Position numbers and translations under genes: made by a program. Shown one piece after another: positions 1 to 8,083 of a stretch of DNA of 64,000 bases. Source of the stretch: DATAFF01 sp963744915 (GTDB lineage: Bacteria > Pseudomonadota > Alphaproteobacteria > Rhizobiales > Aestuariivirgaceae); NCBI GenBank assembly GCA_963744915.1, contig CAVUUY010000007.1, positions 372,001 through 436,000 on the forward strand, given 5' to 3'. The notes under the pieces are model-generated. The model worked only from the letters and a program-made list of their open reading frames with translations, ran no database searches and was not told the DNA's origin. Position 1 is the stretch's first letter. The number at the start of each line of letters is the position of its first letter.

Positions 1-404
1 CCTCCGAGAAGGAATTCGAGATCCCGGCCGGCACCATTTTCGCTGTCGCCCACCAGATCAAGCTGGTCGAGCTTGCCCGCAAGGGCGAGACCCGCGATGC
101 CAGCATCGTCTTCGACGGCTCCGACGGGGAGAAGAGCATGGAGGTGATCTCGTTCTTCGGCGGACCGAAAAAGGCCGACAAGGTGAATGCCGGGAGCGTT
201 CTCGACAAGATGACGATGTGGCCGGTGTCGATCAGCTATTTCGGCCACAAGGACGGCAAGTCCGAGGAGACGCCGGACTATCAGGTCTCGATGGAGCTGT
301 TCGACAACGGCGTGTCCGGCGACCTCGTGCTCGACTATGGCGAGTTCGTGCTCAATGCCCATCTGGCGAAGCTCGATCTGCTCCAGGCGCCGAAGTGCAA
401 ATAG
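1..404 (+). CDS. eipB: EipB-like envelope integrity protein (DUF1849), 3' part only
   Basis: The frame is open from base 3, so the start lies upstream of the window; 133 residues are visible, about half of the family's usual ~280. The visible part is strand-rich, has an FDGSDG segment near the front and a single Cys two residues from the end, just before TAG 402-404. From family knowledge, EipB is a periplasmic beta-spiral protein of Hyphomicrobiales that supports outer-envelope integrity, and its C-terminal Cys forms a disulfide. The next gene starts 19 nt downstream on the same strand but is metabolically unrelated. The family call rests on recognition of the C-terminal half only. Confidence 0.75.
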   Translation, partial: SEKEFEIPAGTIFAVAHQIKLVELARKGETRDASIVFDGSDGEKSMEVISFFGGPKKADKVNAGSVLDKMTMWPVSISYFGHKDGKSEETPDYQVSMELFDNGVSGDLVLDYGEFVLNAHLAKLDLLQAPKCK

Positions 405-423
405 CGACGAAGGGAGGTTTTCG

Positions 424-1692
424 ATGAAGCTCGACCAGGACCGGGAGATCATCGAGGTTGCGCGCCATACCGAGCAGGTGACGTTCCAGCCATCGACGCG
501 GCGCACCCGCAGCGGCTTCAACCTGCCGATGCTCGTCCATGAGCGCCTGGCGTTCTCGCCCGAGGAATATATCCGCCGCTACGACCTGATCCAGGACGCG
601 ATGGCCCGGATGGAGCTCGACGCGCTGCTGGTGAGGGGGCCGGAGAACATCACCTATGTCATCGGCTACGAAACCCCCGGCTATTACAAATACCATTGCG
701 TCATCATCCCGCGCCTTGGCGAGCCGATCTTCCTGGTGCGCGACTTCGAATGGCTGAACACGCCGGAATTCGCCTGGTCGGGCCGGATCGCCAAGGTTTA
801 TGACTGGGACCATCCGCCGTCGGTCACCGCCAACATCCTGCACCAGCTCGGGCTCAATCGCGGCAAGCGGATCGGCGTCGAGAAGCAGTGCTTCTTCTAC
901 ACGGTCGAGGAGCATGAGACGCTGGTGGCCGACATGCCGGAGAACCAGTTCCTCGATGCCACCCACATATTGTGGGATTCCCGCATGATCAAATCGCAAG
1001 ACGAGATCGAGGTCATGCGCCGCTCGGCGGCGCTCGTCGACAAGGCGATGCTGGCGGGCTACCAGGCGACGGAGCCGGGAGCCACCGGCGACCACATCAA
1101 TGCCGTGGTCAATGCGACGCTGTTCGAGAATGGCGGGGAATATATGGGGCTGCCGCCCTTCGTGCTCGCCGGCGAGCGGTCGTGCCTGCCGCACCAGACC
1201 GGCGGCCGCAACCGGCTGAAGCGCGACGACGTCATGTATTTCGAGATCTCGGCCTCGCAGCATCGCTATTGCGCCGCGCTGATGCGGACCATCTTCCTCG
1301 GCACGCCGAAGACCGAGTGGATCGACGCCGCCAAAGCCTGCATCGACGCTCTCGGCGTGGCGCTCGAAGTGATCAGGCCGGGGGTGACGCCGCACGAGGC
1401 CGACACGGCGGCGCGCGCCATCACCACCAGGGCCGGGGTCGGTGCCTATCATCGCAACCGGCTCGGCTATTCCATCGGCATCAACTACCCGCCGGACTGG
1501 GGCGAGGGCGAGATCATCTCGCTGCGCCAGGAGGAGCACCGGCCGATGGTCGCCGGCATGACCTTCCACATGCCGCTGCTCTGTCTCAAATATCGCGAAT
1601 TCGGCATCGGCTTTTCGGAGTCCGTCGTGGTGACCGACAGGGGCTGCCGCAAGCTGTCGTCGCTGCCCGCCGAAATCATCATCAAACGCTGA
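424..1692 (+). CDS. M24-family hydrolase, EutD/DoeA ectoine-hydrolase-like
   Basis: 422 residues, starting at ATG 424 behind GGGAGG. An N-terminal creatinase-type domain (about 1-185, with NITYVIGYETPGYY at 75-88) precedes a pita-bread M24 domain (about 190-422). The metal-ligand stretch of true aminopeptidases (DxG...DxTRT) is replaced by EISASQHRYCAALMRT at 274-289, and the usual GHGIG region reads GYSIGIN, so a metal-free mechanism as in creatinase or ectoine hydrolase is likely. The downstream gene (11 nt away) is EutA-like, which supports a role in hydrolysing a cyclic amidine or N-acyl amino acid such as ectoine. No eutB, eutC or eutE is present, so the substrate is unproven; a proline-peptidase-like role is possible. 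Confidence 0.75.
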   Translation: MKLDQDREIIEVARHTEQVTFQPSTRRTRSGFNLPMLVHERLAFSPEEYIRRYDLIQDAMARMELDALLVRGPENITYVIGYETPGYYKYHCVIIPRLGEPIFLVRDFEWLNTPEFAWSGRIAKVYDWDHPPSVTANILHQLGLNRGKRIGVEKQCFFYTVEEHETLVADMPENQFLDATHILWDSRMIKSQDEIEVMRRSAALVDKAMLAGYQATEPGATGDHINAVVNATLFENGGEYMGLPPFVLAGERSCLPHQTGGRNRLKRDDVMYFEISASQHRYCAALMRTIFLGTPKTEWIDAAKACIDALGVALEVIRPGVTPHEADTAARAITTRAGVGAYHRNRLGYSIGINYPPDWGEGEIISLRQEEHRPMVAGMTFHMPLLCLKYREFGIGFSESVVVTDRGCRKLSSLPAEIIIKR

Positions 1693-1703
1693 AGGCACAA
1701 GCA

Positions 1704-2471
1704 ATGGACACTGCAACGGATCGCTGGGAACGGCTATCGCCGGAGTTCGATGCCGGGGTTGGCGAGCGCGCCTCGATCGGTCTCCTGGCGCTGGCCACCG
1801 ACCGGGTCGGAACGCGCGACACCGCGGCGTTTCTCGACGCACCCGGGGTTGCCCTGTTCTCCACCCGGATTCAGAGCGCGCCGGTGGCGACCCCGGAATC
1901 GCTCCAGGCGCTCGGCGATCATCTCGAGCAGGGAACGCGGCTGCTGGTCCCCGGCTCGCGGCTCGACGCGATCGGCTTCAGCTGCACCTCGGGCACGATC
2001 GCGGTCGGCATCGCGGCGGTGCGCGCGGCGATCTGGCGGGCGCGGCCGGGAATAGCCGTGGTGACGCCGATCGAGGCAGGCGGCAAGGGGCTGAAGCGGT
2101 TCGGGGCGCGGCGCATCAGCCTGCTCGTCCCCTATCTGCCGCGCACCGCCGATCTGGTCGCCGGTTATTTCGAGGACGAGGGCTTCATCATCAATCGCCG
2201 GGCGACCTTCGATCTCGGCGGCGATCCGGAGATGAACCGGGTGTCGCCGAGCGTGCTCGCCAAGGGTGCGCGCGCCGTCGATGATCCGGCAAGCGAGGCG
2301 ATCTTCATCTCCTGCACCGGGCTTAGGACCGCCCCGATCATCGATGCCATCGAGAAGGAGTTGGGCAAGCCGGTGGTGACGTCGAACCAGGCGCTCGCCT
2401 GGGAGGCGCTGCGGGTTGCCGGCGTCAGCGATGCGCTGGGCGGGCGCGGCCGGCTGTTCACGCTCGCCTAG
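1704..2471 (+). CDS. Asp/Glu racemase superfamily protein, EutA / maleate-isomerase-like
   Basis: 255 residues, start ATG 1704. Two half-domains each carry the superfamily's reactive Cys: FSCTSGT (Cys94) and ISCTGLRT (Cys204). This pair is the hallmark of maleate cis-trans isomerase, aspartate racemase and arylmalonate-decarboxylase relatives; the overall sequence resembles EutA of ectoine-utilisation operons. It follows the M24 gene by 11 nt, so the two are probably co-transcribed and act on the same substrate. Its 3' end overlaps the convergent Ldh-family gene by 4 bases. EutA's biochemical role is not settled in the literature I know, so the substrate is left open. Confidence 0.75.
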   Translation: MDTATDRWERLSPEFDAGVGERASIGLLALATDRVGTRDTAAFLDAPGVALFSTRIQSAPVATPESLQALGDHLEQGTRLLVPGSRLDAIGFSCTSGTIAVGIAAVRAAIWRARPGIAVVTPIEAGGKGLKRFGARRISLLVPYLPRTADLVAGYFEDEGFIINRRATFDLGGDPEMNRVSPSVLAKGARAVDDPASEAIFISCTGLRTAPIIDAIEKELGKPVVTSNQALAWEALRVAGVSDALGGRGRLFTLA

Positions 2472-3541
2472 CCGGGCAGGGTTGCGGGAAGCGCGACGCC
2501 GTTCTCGGCGGCAAGGCGCTGCAGCACCCGCCAGGTCTCGTCCAGAATGGCGATGCCGTGCTGGCGCTGCCGGCGGGCGGCGGCGGCCGAGCGCTCGAAG
2601 GGAATGTGAATGACGTCGTAGCCCTCGGCGAGGGCCGAGTTCTTGATGACGCCGATGTACCATTCGGTGCGGTCGAGGAATTCGTCGGCATTGACGAAGC
2701 TCGACGGATCGACCGCCATGAAGAAATGGCCCTGCGAGCGGCTCTCGCCCTCGGCCTGCCAGCCGGCGAGCTCGGGACCGATGCCGGAGCCGGTCAACGG
2801 CCCGCAGAGCAGCGCCAGGGCCAGCCCGAGGCCGAAGCCCTTATGACCGCCGAGCGGGCTGAGCGCGCCGCCCTCGCGGATGGCGCGGGCATGGGTGGTC
2901 GGCCGCCCCTTGCTGTCGAGGCCGGAGCCGGGCGGCACCGCTTCGCCATAATAGGCCGCCTGGCGGGCCCGCGAGCTCGCCAGCGCGCTCGTTGCCATGT
3001 CGAGCACGAAGGGGTCGCCGCGGCGGGGAATGCCGATGGCAAGCGGGTTGGTGCTGAGGAGGCGCTCGCGGCCGCCATGGGGATGGACGAGCGGCGGGCC
3101 GGAGGTGGTGACGAAGCCGATGAGGCCGGCCTTGGCCAGCCGCATGGCAAAGGCGCCGATGCGGAAGATGTCGGTCGAGTTGCCGATGGCGACCGCGGCG
3201 CTGCCGGTCTCCCGCGCCTTGCGCGCGACGATGTCGACGGCCTCGAGCGCCGCCACCTGGCCAATGCCGCGGCGGCCGTCGATCAGCGCTGCCCCCGGCG
3301 TCTCGCGGGTGATGATCGGGGTTGCGGCGCCATCGATCAGCCCGCGCTTCAGGCCGTCCATGGCGTAGTAGAGATAGTCCACCCCCTGGGCACCGACGCC
3401 GTGCAGATCGGCCTCGACGAAAAGCTCCGCCGCGACGGCGGCATGGCCGGCATCGGCGCCGGCCGCAACCATGAGGTCGCGCGCCAGCCGTTCGAGGGCG
3501 CGGGGTTCGATCCGGACGGTCGGGCGTTCGGTCACGGGCAT
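2468..3541 (-). CDS. Ldh-family NAD(P)H-dependent oxidoreductase, atypical signature
   Basis: 357 residues, the normal size for the malate/L-lactate/ureidoglycolate dehydrogenase family (AllD, ComC, DpkA relatives), which share a non-Rossmann NAD(P) fold. Family landmarks visible are EADLHGVGAQGV at 43-54, GGRERLLSTNPLAIGIP in the middle and GHKGFGLGLALALLCGPLTG near 235-255. The signature near residue 50, normally SHG with the proton-donating His, reads AQG with Gln52. The gene faces the EutA-like gene and may belong to the same catabolic function, but it is on the opposite strand. The substrate cannot be deduced. Confidence 0.8.
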   Translation of the reverse strand: MPVTERPTVRIEPRALERLARDLMVAAGADAGHAAVAAELFVEADLHGVGAQGVDYLYYAMDGLKRGLIDGAATPIITRETPGAALIDGRRGIGQVAALEAVDIVARKARETGSAAVAIGNSTDIFRIGAFAMRLAKAGLIGFVTTSGPPLVHPHGGRERLLSTNPLAIGIPRRGDPFVLDMATSALASSRARQAAYYGEAVPPGSGLDSKGRPTTHARAIREGGALSPLGGHKGFGLGLALALLCGPLTGSGIGPELAGWQAEGESRSQGHFFMAVDPSSFVNADEFLDRTEWYIGVIKNSALAEGYDVIHIPFERSAAAARRQRQHGIAILDETWRVLQRLAAENGVALPATLPG

Positions 3542-3591
3542 GCTCCTTCAGGCTGATGCTCCAGAGGGGCCAAGCCTAGCAACATAAAGCG

Positions 3592-4881
3592 CTAATCCCC
3601 ATCCTCCTCGTCCCGCGACGGCGCTGCGGCGCGGAAGCCCCGGCCGGTGCCGACGATACCCGGTCCGAAGCGGTCGCGCAGCCGATCCATCGCCATCTCC
3701 GCCTTGGCCTTGGAGCGCAGCGTGAGGTCGAGCGTCGCATGTGCCGGATCGACCTCGGCCGCGACGAGGCCGGAAATGCCGATGCCGATCAGCCGGAACA
3801 GCGTGCCGTCGGCCTCGCGCTCGAGCAGCGGCAAGGCGGCGTCGAACATGCGGTGGGCAAGCTGGGTGGCTTCGGCGAGCGAGCTTCGGCGGCTGCGCAG
3901 GCGGAAGTCGCGGGTCTTGAGCTTGAGGGTGACGGTCTGACCGGCGAGCTTCTCGGCCTTGGCCCGTCGGGAGACCCGCTCGGCGAGCCGCCACAGCACC
4001 CTCGCCAGCTCCTCGAGATTGCCGATATCCTGGTCGAAGGTGGTTTCGGCGCTGATGCTCTTGGCATCCTCCTCGCTCGACACGCTGCGCAGGTCCTCGC
4101 CGCGGGCGAGGTGATAGAGCCGGCTGCCGAGCGTGCCGAACCGGCGGGTCAGCGCGCTTTTCTCCATCTGCTGCAATTCGGCGATGCGGGTGATGCCGGC
4201 GTGGGCGAGCTCACGCTGCGTCACCTGGCCGACGCCATAGATGGCGCTCACCGGCCGCGCCGCCAGGAACGAGCGGGTCTCCGCCACGCCGATCGCTGCG
4301 AAGCCCCGCGGCTTGTCGAGATCGGAGGCAAGTTTGGCGAGGAACTTGTTGTGCGACAGGCCGATCGAGACGGTGATGCCGATCTCCTTCTCGACCGTCA
4401 GCGCCAGGGCCGCGAGCGCCCCCGCCGGGTGCTTGCCGTGCAGCCGCGTGGTGCCGGAGAGATCGAGAAAGGCCTCGTCGATCGACAGCGGCTCGATTGC
4501 CGGGGTGAGGGCCAGCATGAGCGCCCGCACCTCCCGCCCGACCCGGGCATATTTGCTCATGTCGGGCGCGATGACGGTCGCCTCGGGGCAGAGCTTCAGC
4601 GCCGTGAACATCGGCATCGCCGAGCGCACGCCGGAGATGCGCGCCACATAGCAGGCGGTGGCGACGACGCCGCGGCGCCCGCCGCCGATGATCACCGGGC
4701 GGTCGCGCAGCGCGGGGTTGTCACGCTTCTCGACCGCCGCATAGAAGGCGTCGCAATCGAGATGGGCGATCGCCAGGCGGTCGAGCTCGGGATGGTGATA
4801 GAGCCGCGCGCTGCGGCAGCGTGGACACCGCCTCGGCCCGTGCTCGACCTCGCCGAGGCAGTCGCGGCACATGCCGGGCAT
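3592..4881 (-). CDS. dinB: DNA polymerase IV (Y family) with N-terminal zinc finger
   Basis: 429 residues. An N-terminal CxxC-x10-CxxC knuckle (Cys5, Cys8, Cys19, Cys22) precedes the polymerase core. The catalytic aspartate motif HLDCDAF lies at 40-46 and the second acidic motif SIDEAFLDLSG about 100 residues later; a helix-hairpin-helix thumb and the little-finger domain follow. Pol IV performs error-prone translesion synthesis. The zinc knuckle marks the alphaproteobacterial subtype rather than the shorter E. coli form. I see no LexA-type GTTC-N7-GTTC box in the upstream 130 bases. The C-terminal beta-clamp peptide is not obvious; the tail is acidic. Confidence 0.93.
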   Translation of the reverse strand: MPGMCRDCLGEVEHGPRRCPRCRSARLYHHPELDRLAIAHLDCDAFYAAVEKRDNPALRDRPVIIGGGRRGVVATACYVARISGVRSAMPMFTALKLCPEATVIAPDMSKYARVGREVRALMLALTPAIEPLSIDEAFLDLSGTTRLHGKHPAGALAALALTVEKEIGITVSIGLSHNKFLAKLASDLDKPRGFAAIGVAETRSFLAARPVSAIYGVGQVTQRELAHAGITRIAELQQMEKSALTRRFGTLGSRLYHLARGEDLRSVSSEEDAKSISAETTFDQDIGNLEELARVLWRLAERVSRRAKAEKLAGQTVTLKLKTRDFRLRSRRSSLAEATQLAHRMFDAALPLLEREADGTLFRLIGIGISGLVAAEVDPAHATLDLTLRSKAKAEMAMDRLRDRFGPGIVGTGRGFRAAAPSRDEEDGD

Positions 4882-5009
4882 CGGCCATGGCCTCCGTTGA
4901 TTCCCATCTCTGCAGCCATTGCAATGAAGTCGCGATGGAAAAGCAAGGAGGCGCTATCGACGGCGATTTGATAGGCTGGCGGGCGGCGCCGGTTTCGAGA
5001 GGCGGAACG

Positions 5010-5648
5010 ATGTACAAGCTCTACAACGTCAAAGGCTGGGGCTCGATTGCTCCCCATTTCGTGCTCGAGGAAATGGGCCTCGCCTATGAGAATGTCTGGA
5101 TGACGCCCGAGCAGGTGCGCCAGCCGGCCTTCCGCGAGATCTCGCCGCTCGGGTTTATCCCGGCGCTCGGCCTCGACGACGGGCGGGCGATCTTCGAATC
5201 CGCCGCCATCGTCGCCTTCCTCACCGTCGCCCATCCCGACAAGGGGCTGGCGCCGCCGCCCGGCAGCAATGATTACGGGGTCTATCTTGCCTGGCTCACC
5301 TTCATGAGCAGCAATATCTACGCGGCGATCAACATTGCCTACCACGGTCGGGCGCTGGTCGACAGCGACGAAGCCTTCGTGGTGCTGGGGCAGGGCGGGG
5401 CGGCCCGTGCCAATAAGCTGTTCGAGCTCCTCGACGACCGGCTCGGCCAGGAGGGTCCGTTCATCGTGGGCGACAGCTTCTCGGCTGCCGACATCTATCT
5501 CTTCATGCTGGCGCTGTGGGCAAAGCCAAGCGAGCGTGCTCTTCTTGAGCGGTGCCGCAATATTGCGCGCGTCAGCGAAGAAGTCCGGCGGCGGCCCAAG
5601 CTCAGGGCGACACTTGAAGTGCATGGCGTTGCCCAGCCACGAGGTTGA
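5010..5648 (+). CDS. Glutathione S-transferase family protein
   Basis: 212 residues from ATG 5010, preceded by GAGAGGCGGAACG. The N-terminal thioredoxin fold starts YKLYNVKGWGS and carries the cis-Pro and glutathione-binding motif GFIPALGLDDGRAIFESAAI; the C-terminal half is all-alpha with the GDSFSAADIYLFML motif typical of GSTs. The enzyme should be cytosolic and conjugate or isomerise electrophiles with glutathione; the substrate is unknown. It is divergent from dinB and 144 nt upstream of divK, with an inverted repeat in between. Longer in-frame upstream starts exist but run antisense into dinB. Confidence 0.85.
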   Translation: MYKLYNVKGWGSIAPHFVLEEMGLAYENVWMTPEQVRQPAFREISPLGFIPALGLDDGRAIFESAAIVAFLTVAHPDKGLAPPPGSNDYGVYLAWLTFMSSNIYAAINIAYHGRALVDSDEAFVVLGQGGAARANKLFELLDDRLGQEGPFIVGDSFSAADIYLFMLALWAKPSERALLERCRNIARVSEEVRRRPKLRATLEVHGVAQPRG

Positions 5649-5679
5649 AATGGAAGGACACGCAATATAATCGGTTAAC

Positions 5680-5707
5680 CACTGCAATTCGTCTTGCGGT
5701 TGCAGTG
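5680..5707. promoter_or_regulatory. Inverted repeat upstream of divK (possible operator)
   Basis: Perfect 8-base arms CACTGCAA (5680-5687) and TTGCAGTG (5700-5707) with a 12-base spacer, lying in the gap between the GST gene and divK-pleD. There is no T run after it, so it does not look like a terminator. The regulator is unknown. Confidence 0.4.
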
Positions 5708-5792
5708 ATCGATTGAAAGGCCTCATTTACCGAATCCTGGGAGGATCGTCCCTCAAGCGATGCGGGCGTGAAAACCGGGGGCTTTGCAAATC

Positions 5793-6221
5793 ATGCGCGG
5801 TGCCTACACGATGGCGGGACCAACGGAGTTCGAAGCGGGCATCGCCCCGTTGAAGACGGTGCTCATTGTCGAGGACAATGAGCTCAACATGAAGCTCTTC
5901 AACGATCTTCTCGAGGCGCATGGCTACCGGGTGCTGCAGACCCGCGACGGTCTGTCGGCGCTCGACATCGCCCGCCAGCACATGCCCGACCTCATCCTGA
6001 TGGACATCCAGCTGCCCGAGGTGTCGGGCATCGAGGTCACCAAATGGCTGAAGGAGGATGATTCGCTGCGGCGGATCCCGGTGATCGCGGTCACCGCCTT
6101 CGCCATGAAGGGGGATGAGGAAAAGATTCGCGAAGGCGGCTGTGAGGCCTATATTTCGAAGCCGATTTCTGTCGTGAGCTTCCTGGAAACCATCGATGGT
6201 TTCCTGAAGGGCAGGGTATGA
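5793..6221 (+). CDS. divK: DivK single-domain response regulator
   Basis: A stand-alone receiver domain with the DivK core TVLIVEDNELNMKLF, phosphoacceptor Asp71 in LMDIQLPEVSG and the switch Lys in YISKPIS. DivK relays DivJ/PleC phosphorylation to the CckA-CtrA pathway that controls polarity and the cell cycle. The start is uncertain: ATG 5793 (142 residues, GGGGG 13-17 nt upstream), ATG 5811 (136 residues) and a TTG at 5784 are all in frame; known DivK proteins begin only 2-4 residues before TVLIVED, so the leader is longer than usual. It overlaps pleD by four bases (ATGA), which implies translational coupling. Confidence 0.93.
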   Translation: MRGAYTMAGPTEFEAGIAPLKTVLIVEDNELNMKLFNDLLEAHGYRVLQTRDGLSALDIARQHMPDLILMDIQLPEVSGIEVTKWLKEDDSLRRIPVIAVTAFAMKGDEEKIREGGCEAYISKPISVVSFLETIDGFLKGRV

Positions 6222-7588
6222 CTGCCAAAGTCCTGGTTGTGGACGACATCCTGGCCAATGTTCGCCTGCTCGAGGCGAAGCTCATGGCCGAGTATTTCGA
6301 GGTGTCGACGGCGATGAACGGGCTCGACGCGCTCGAATGCGTCCAGCGGATCAAGCCGGACATCGTCCTGCTCGACGTGATGATGCCGGGAATGGACGGC
6401 ATCGAGGTGTGCCGCCGCATCAAGACCAATTCGGCCACCCTGCACATCCCGGTGATCATGGTGACGGCCCTCGACCAGCCCGAGGACCGGGTGCGCGGCC
6501 TCGAGGCCGGCGCCGACGACTTCCTGACCAAGCCGGTCAACGACGTCGCCCTGTTCTGCCGGGTCAAGAGCCTGGTCAGGCTGAAGATGCTGACCGACGA
6601 GCTTCTGTCGCGGCACGGACCGGAGGACGAGGAGTTCATCCGGCGCAGCGGCGGGCTTGGCGGCGAGCTCGACGAACCCGGCCGGGTGCTCCTGGTCGAC
6701 AATCGCGGCCTGCTGCATGACCGCATCAAGGTGGCGCTGCTCGGCCGCCATCAGCTCGATTGCGTCAACGATCCGCAGAAGGCAGTGCTCGTGGCGGCGG
6801 ACAAGGATTACGAGCTCGTCCTCGTCAATCTCGATCTCGACGGCTATGACGGCCTGCGACTGTGCTCGCAGCTGAGGTCGCTGCAGCGAACCCGGCAGGT
6901 GCCGATCCTGATCATCGTCGATCCCGACGATCACCGCCGCATGATCAAGGCTCTCGACATGGGCGTGAACGATTATCTGATGCGCCCGATCGATCGCCAG
7001 GAGCTGCTGGCGCGCGCCAACACGCAGATTCGTCGCTCGCGATTCACCACCCGGCTCAGGGACAATGTGCAGCAGTCGATGGAGCTGGCGGTCACCGATG
7101 CGCTGACCGGCCTCTACAACCGCCGCCACATGGACAGCCAGGTGTCAGCGCTGGTCGACAGCGCCACCAGCCGCGGCACGCCGCTCTCGGTGCTGGCGGT
7201 CGACGTCGACTATTTCAAGGCTGTCAACGACGGCCACGGGCACGATGCCGGCGACCGGGTGCTCCAGGAGCTGGCGACGCGCATCAAGAAGAACACCCGC
7301 AGTCTCGATCTGGCGTTCCGCACCGGCGGCGAGGAATTCGTCATCGTGCTGCCGGCGACCGATCGCGCGGTGGCGCTGAAGGTGGCCGAGCGGCTGCGCC
7401 GGTCGGTAAGCGCCCGGCCGTTCAATGCCGGAGAAAATGCCGGACGGCTGGTGGTCACCATCTCGGTCGGGGTCGCCAGCCTCGAATCGCCGACCGACAC
7501 GCTCGAGGAGCTGTTGAAGCGCGCCGACCTCGCCCTCTACCGCGCCAAGCGGGAAGGCCGCAACCGGGTGATCGCCGACGCGGCCTGA
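6218..7588 (+). CDS. pleD: PleD diguanylate cyclase response regulator
   Basis: 456 residues, the standard PleD architecture: REC1 (1-125) with phosphoacceptor Asp53 in LLDVMMPGMDG, an adaptor REC2 (155-275) in which the phosphoacceptor position is Asn204, and a GGDEF domain (285-456) with active-site GGEEF at 370-374 and the inhibitory RxxD site RSLD at 361-364. It makes c-di-GMP at the maturing stalked/old pole and is activated by phosphorylation-driven dimerisation, with product feedback at the I-site. The ATGA overlap with divK places both in one operon, as in other alphaproteobacteria. Confidence 0.95.
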   Translation: MTAKVLVVDDILANVRLLEAKLMAEYFEVSTAMNGLDALECVQRIKPDIVLLDVMMPGMDGIEVCRRIKTNSATLHIPVIMVTALDQPEDRVRGLEAGADDFLTKPVNDVALFCRVKSLVRLKMLTDELLSRHGPEDEEFIRRSGGLGGELDEPGRVLLVDNRGLLHDRIKVALLGRHQLDCVNDPQKAVLVAADKDYELVLVNLDLDGYDGLRLCSQLRSLQRTRQVPILIIVDPDDHRRMIKALDMGVNDYLMRPIDRQELLARANTQIRRSRFTTRLRDNVQQSMELAVTDALTGLYNRRHMDSQVSALVDSATSRGTPLSVLAVDVDYFKAVNDGHGHDAGDRVLQELATRIKKNTRSLDLAFRTGGEEFVIVLPATDRAVALKVAERLRRSVSARPFNAGENAGRLVVTISVGVASLESPTDTLEELLKRADLALYRAKREGRNRVIADAA

Positions 7589-7838
7589 GCCCCGTCTTTG
7601 CCCGGTTTACCTTAAGCCTTTACTCAGCAATGTTTTTTTGCCCCGCACCGGTCTCGAACACGTTGGCGTGGCTGGCTTCGTTCGCTAAAGTTCGAGCGAA
7701 ATCGAAAAAGCCTCGCGGCGTCGGGTCCGCCGCATTTCCCGGCCTCGCGAGGCTGGCCGGTCCAGTCGGTCCGAGTGGCCTCCTCGATTCGATCGGCTGG
7801 GCCGGCCGCCTTGTCGCGGACCGGCCGGTCTTTTCCGG

Positions 7839-8006
7839 CTATTTGATCTTGGTTTCCTTGAACTCGACATGCTTCTTGGCGACCGGGTCGTATTTCTTGA
7901 ACAACAGCTTGTCGGTCTTGGTGCGCGAGTTCTTCGTGGTGACGTAGAAATAGCCTGTGCCGGCGGTCGACAGCAGCTTGATCTTCAATTTTGTGGCCTT
8001 GGCCAT
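7839..8006 (-). CDS. rpmG: 50S ribosomal protein L33
   Basis: 55 residues, start ATG 8006, stop TAG 7839-7841. The sequence begins MAKATKLKIKLLSTAGTGYF, followed by the typical TKNSRTKTDKL and LFKKYDPVAKKHVEFKETK segments. It lacks the zinc-binding Cys pairs of the C+ form, so it is the Cys-minus L33 usual in alphaproteobacteria. It lies alone between pleD (convergent, 250 nt away) and the NUDIX gene 77 nt upstream on the same strand. Confidence 0.95.
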   Translation of the reverse strand: MAKATKLKIKLLSTAGTGYFYVTTKNSRTKTDKLLFKKYDPVAKKHVEFKETKIK

Positions 8007-8083
8007 GGGCATCTCCGGCAGCGGATCGAGGCCGGCGCGGTATGGCCCGGAAAAGCGCCCGGTGTCAAGTTCGAAGCCCCCGT

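Noticed and set aside
352..1842. 496-residue minus-strand frame
   Set aside because: Antisense to the M24 gene, which has family motifs and a good ribosome-binding site.
7818..7834. Palindrome GACCGGCCGGTC followed by TTTT as a terminator
   Set aside because: A loop-less palindrome can form only about a 4-bp hairpin, and the T run points against the direction of rpmG.
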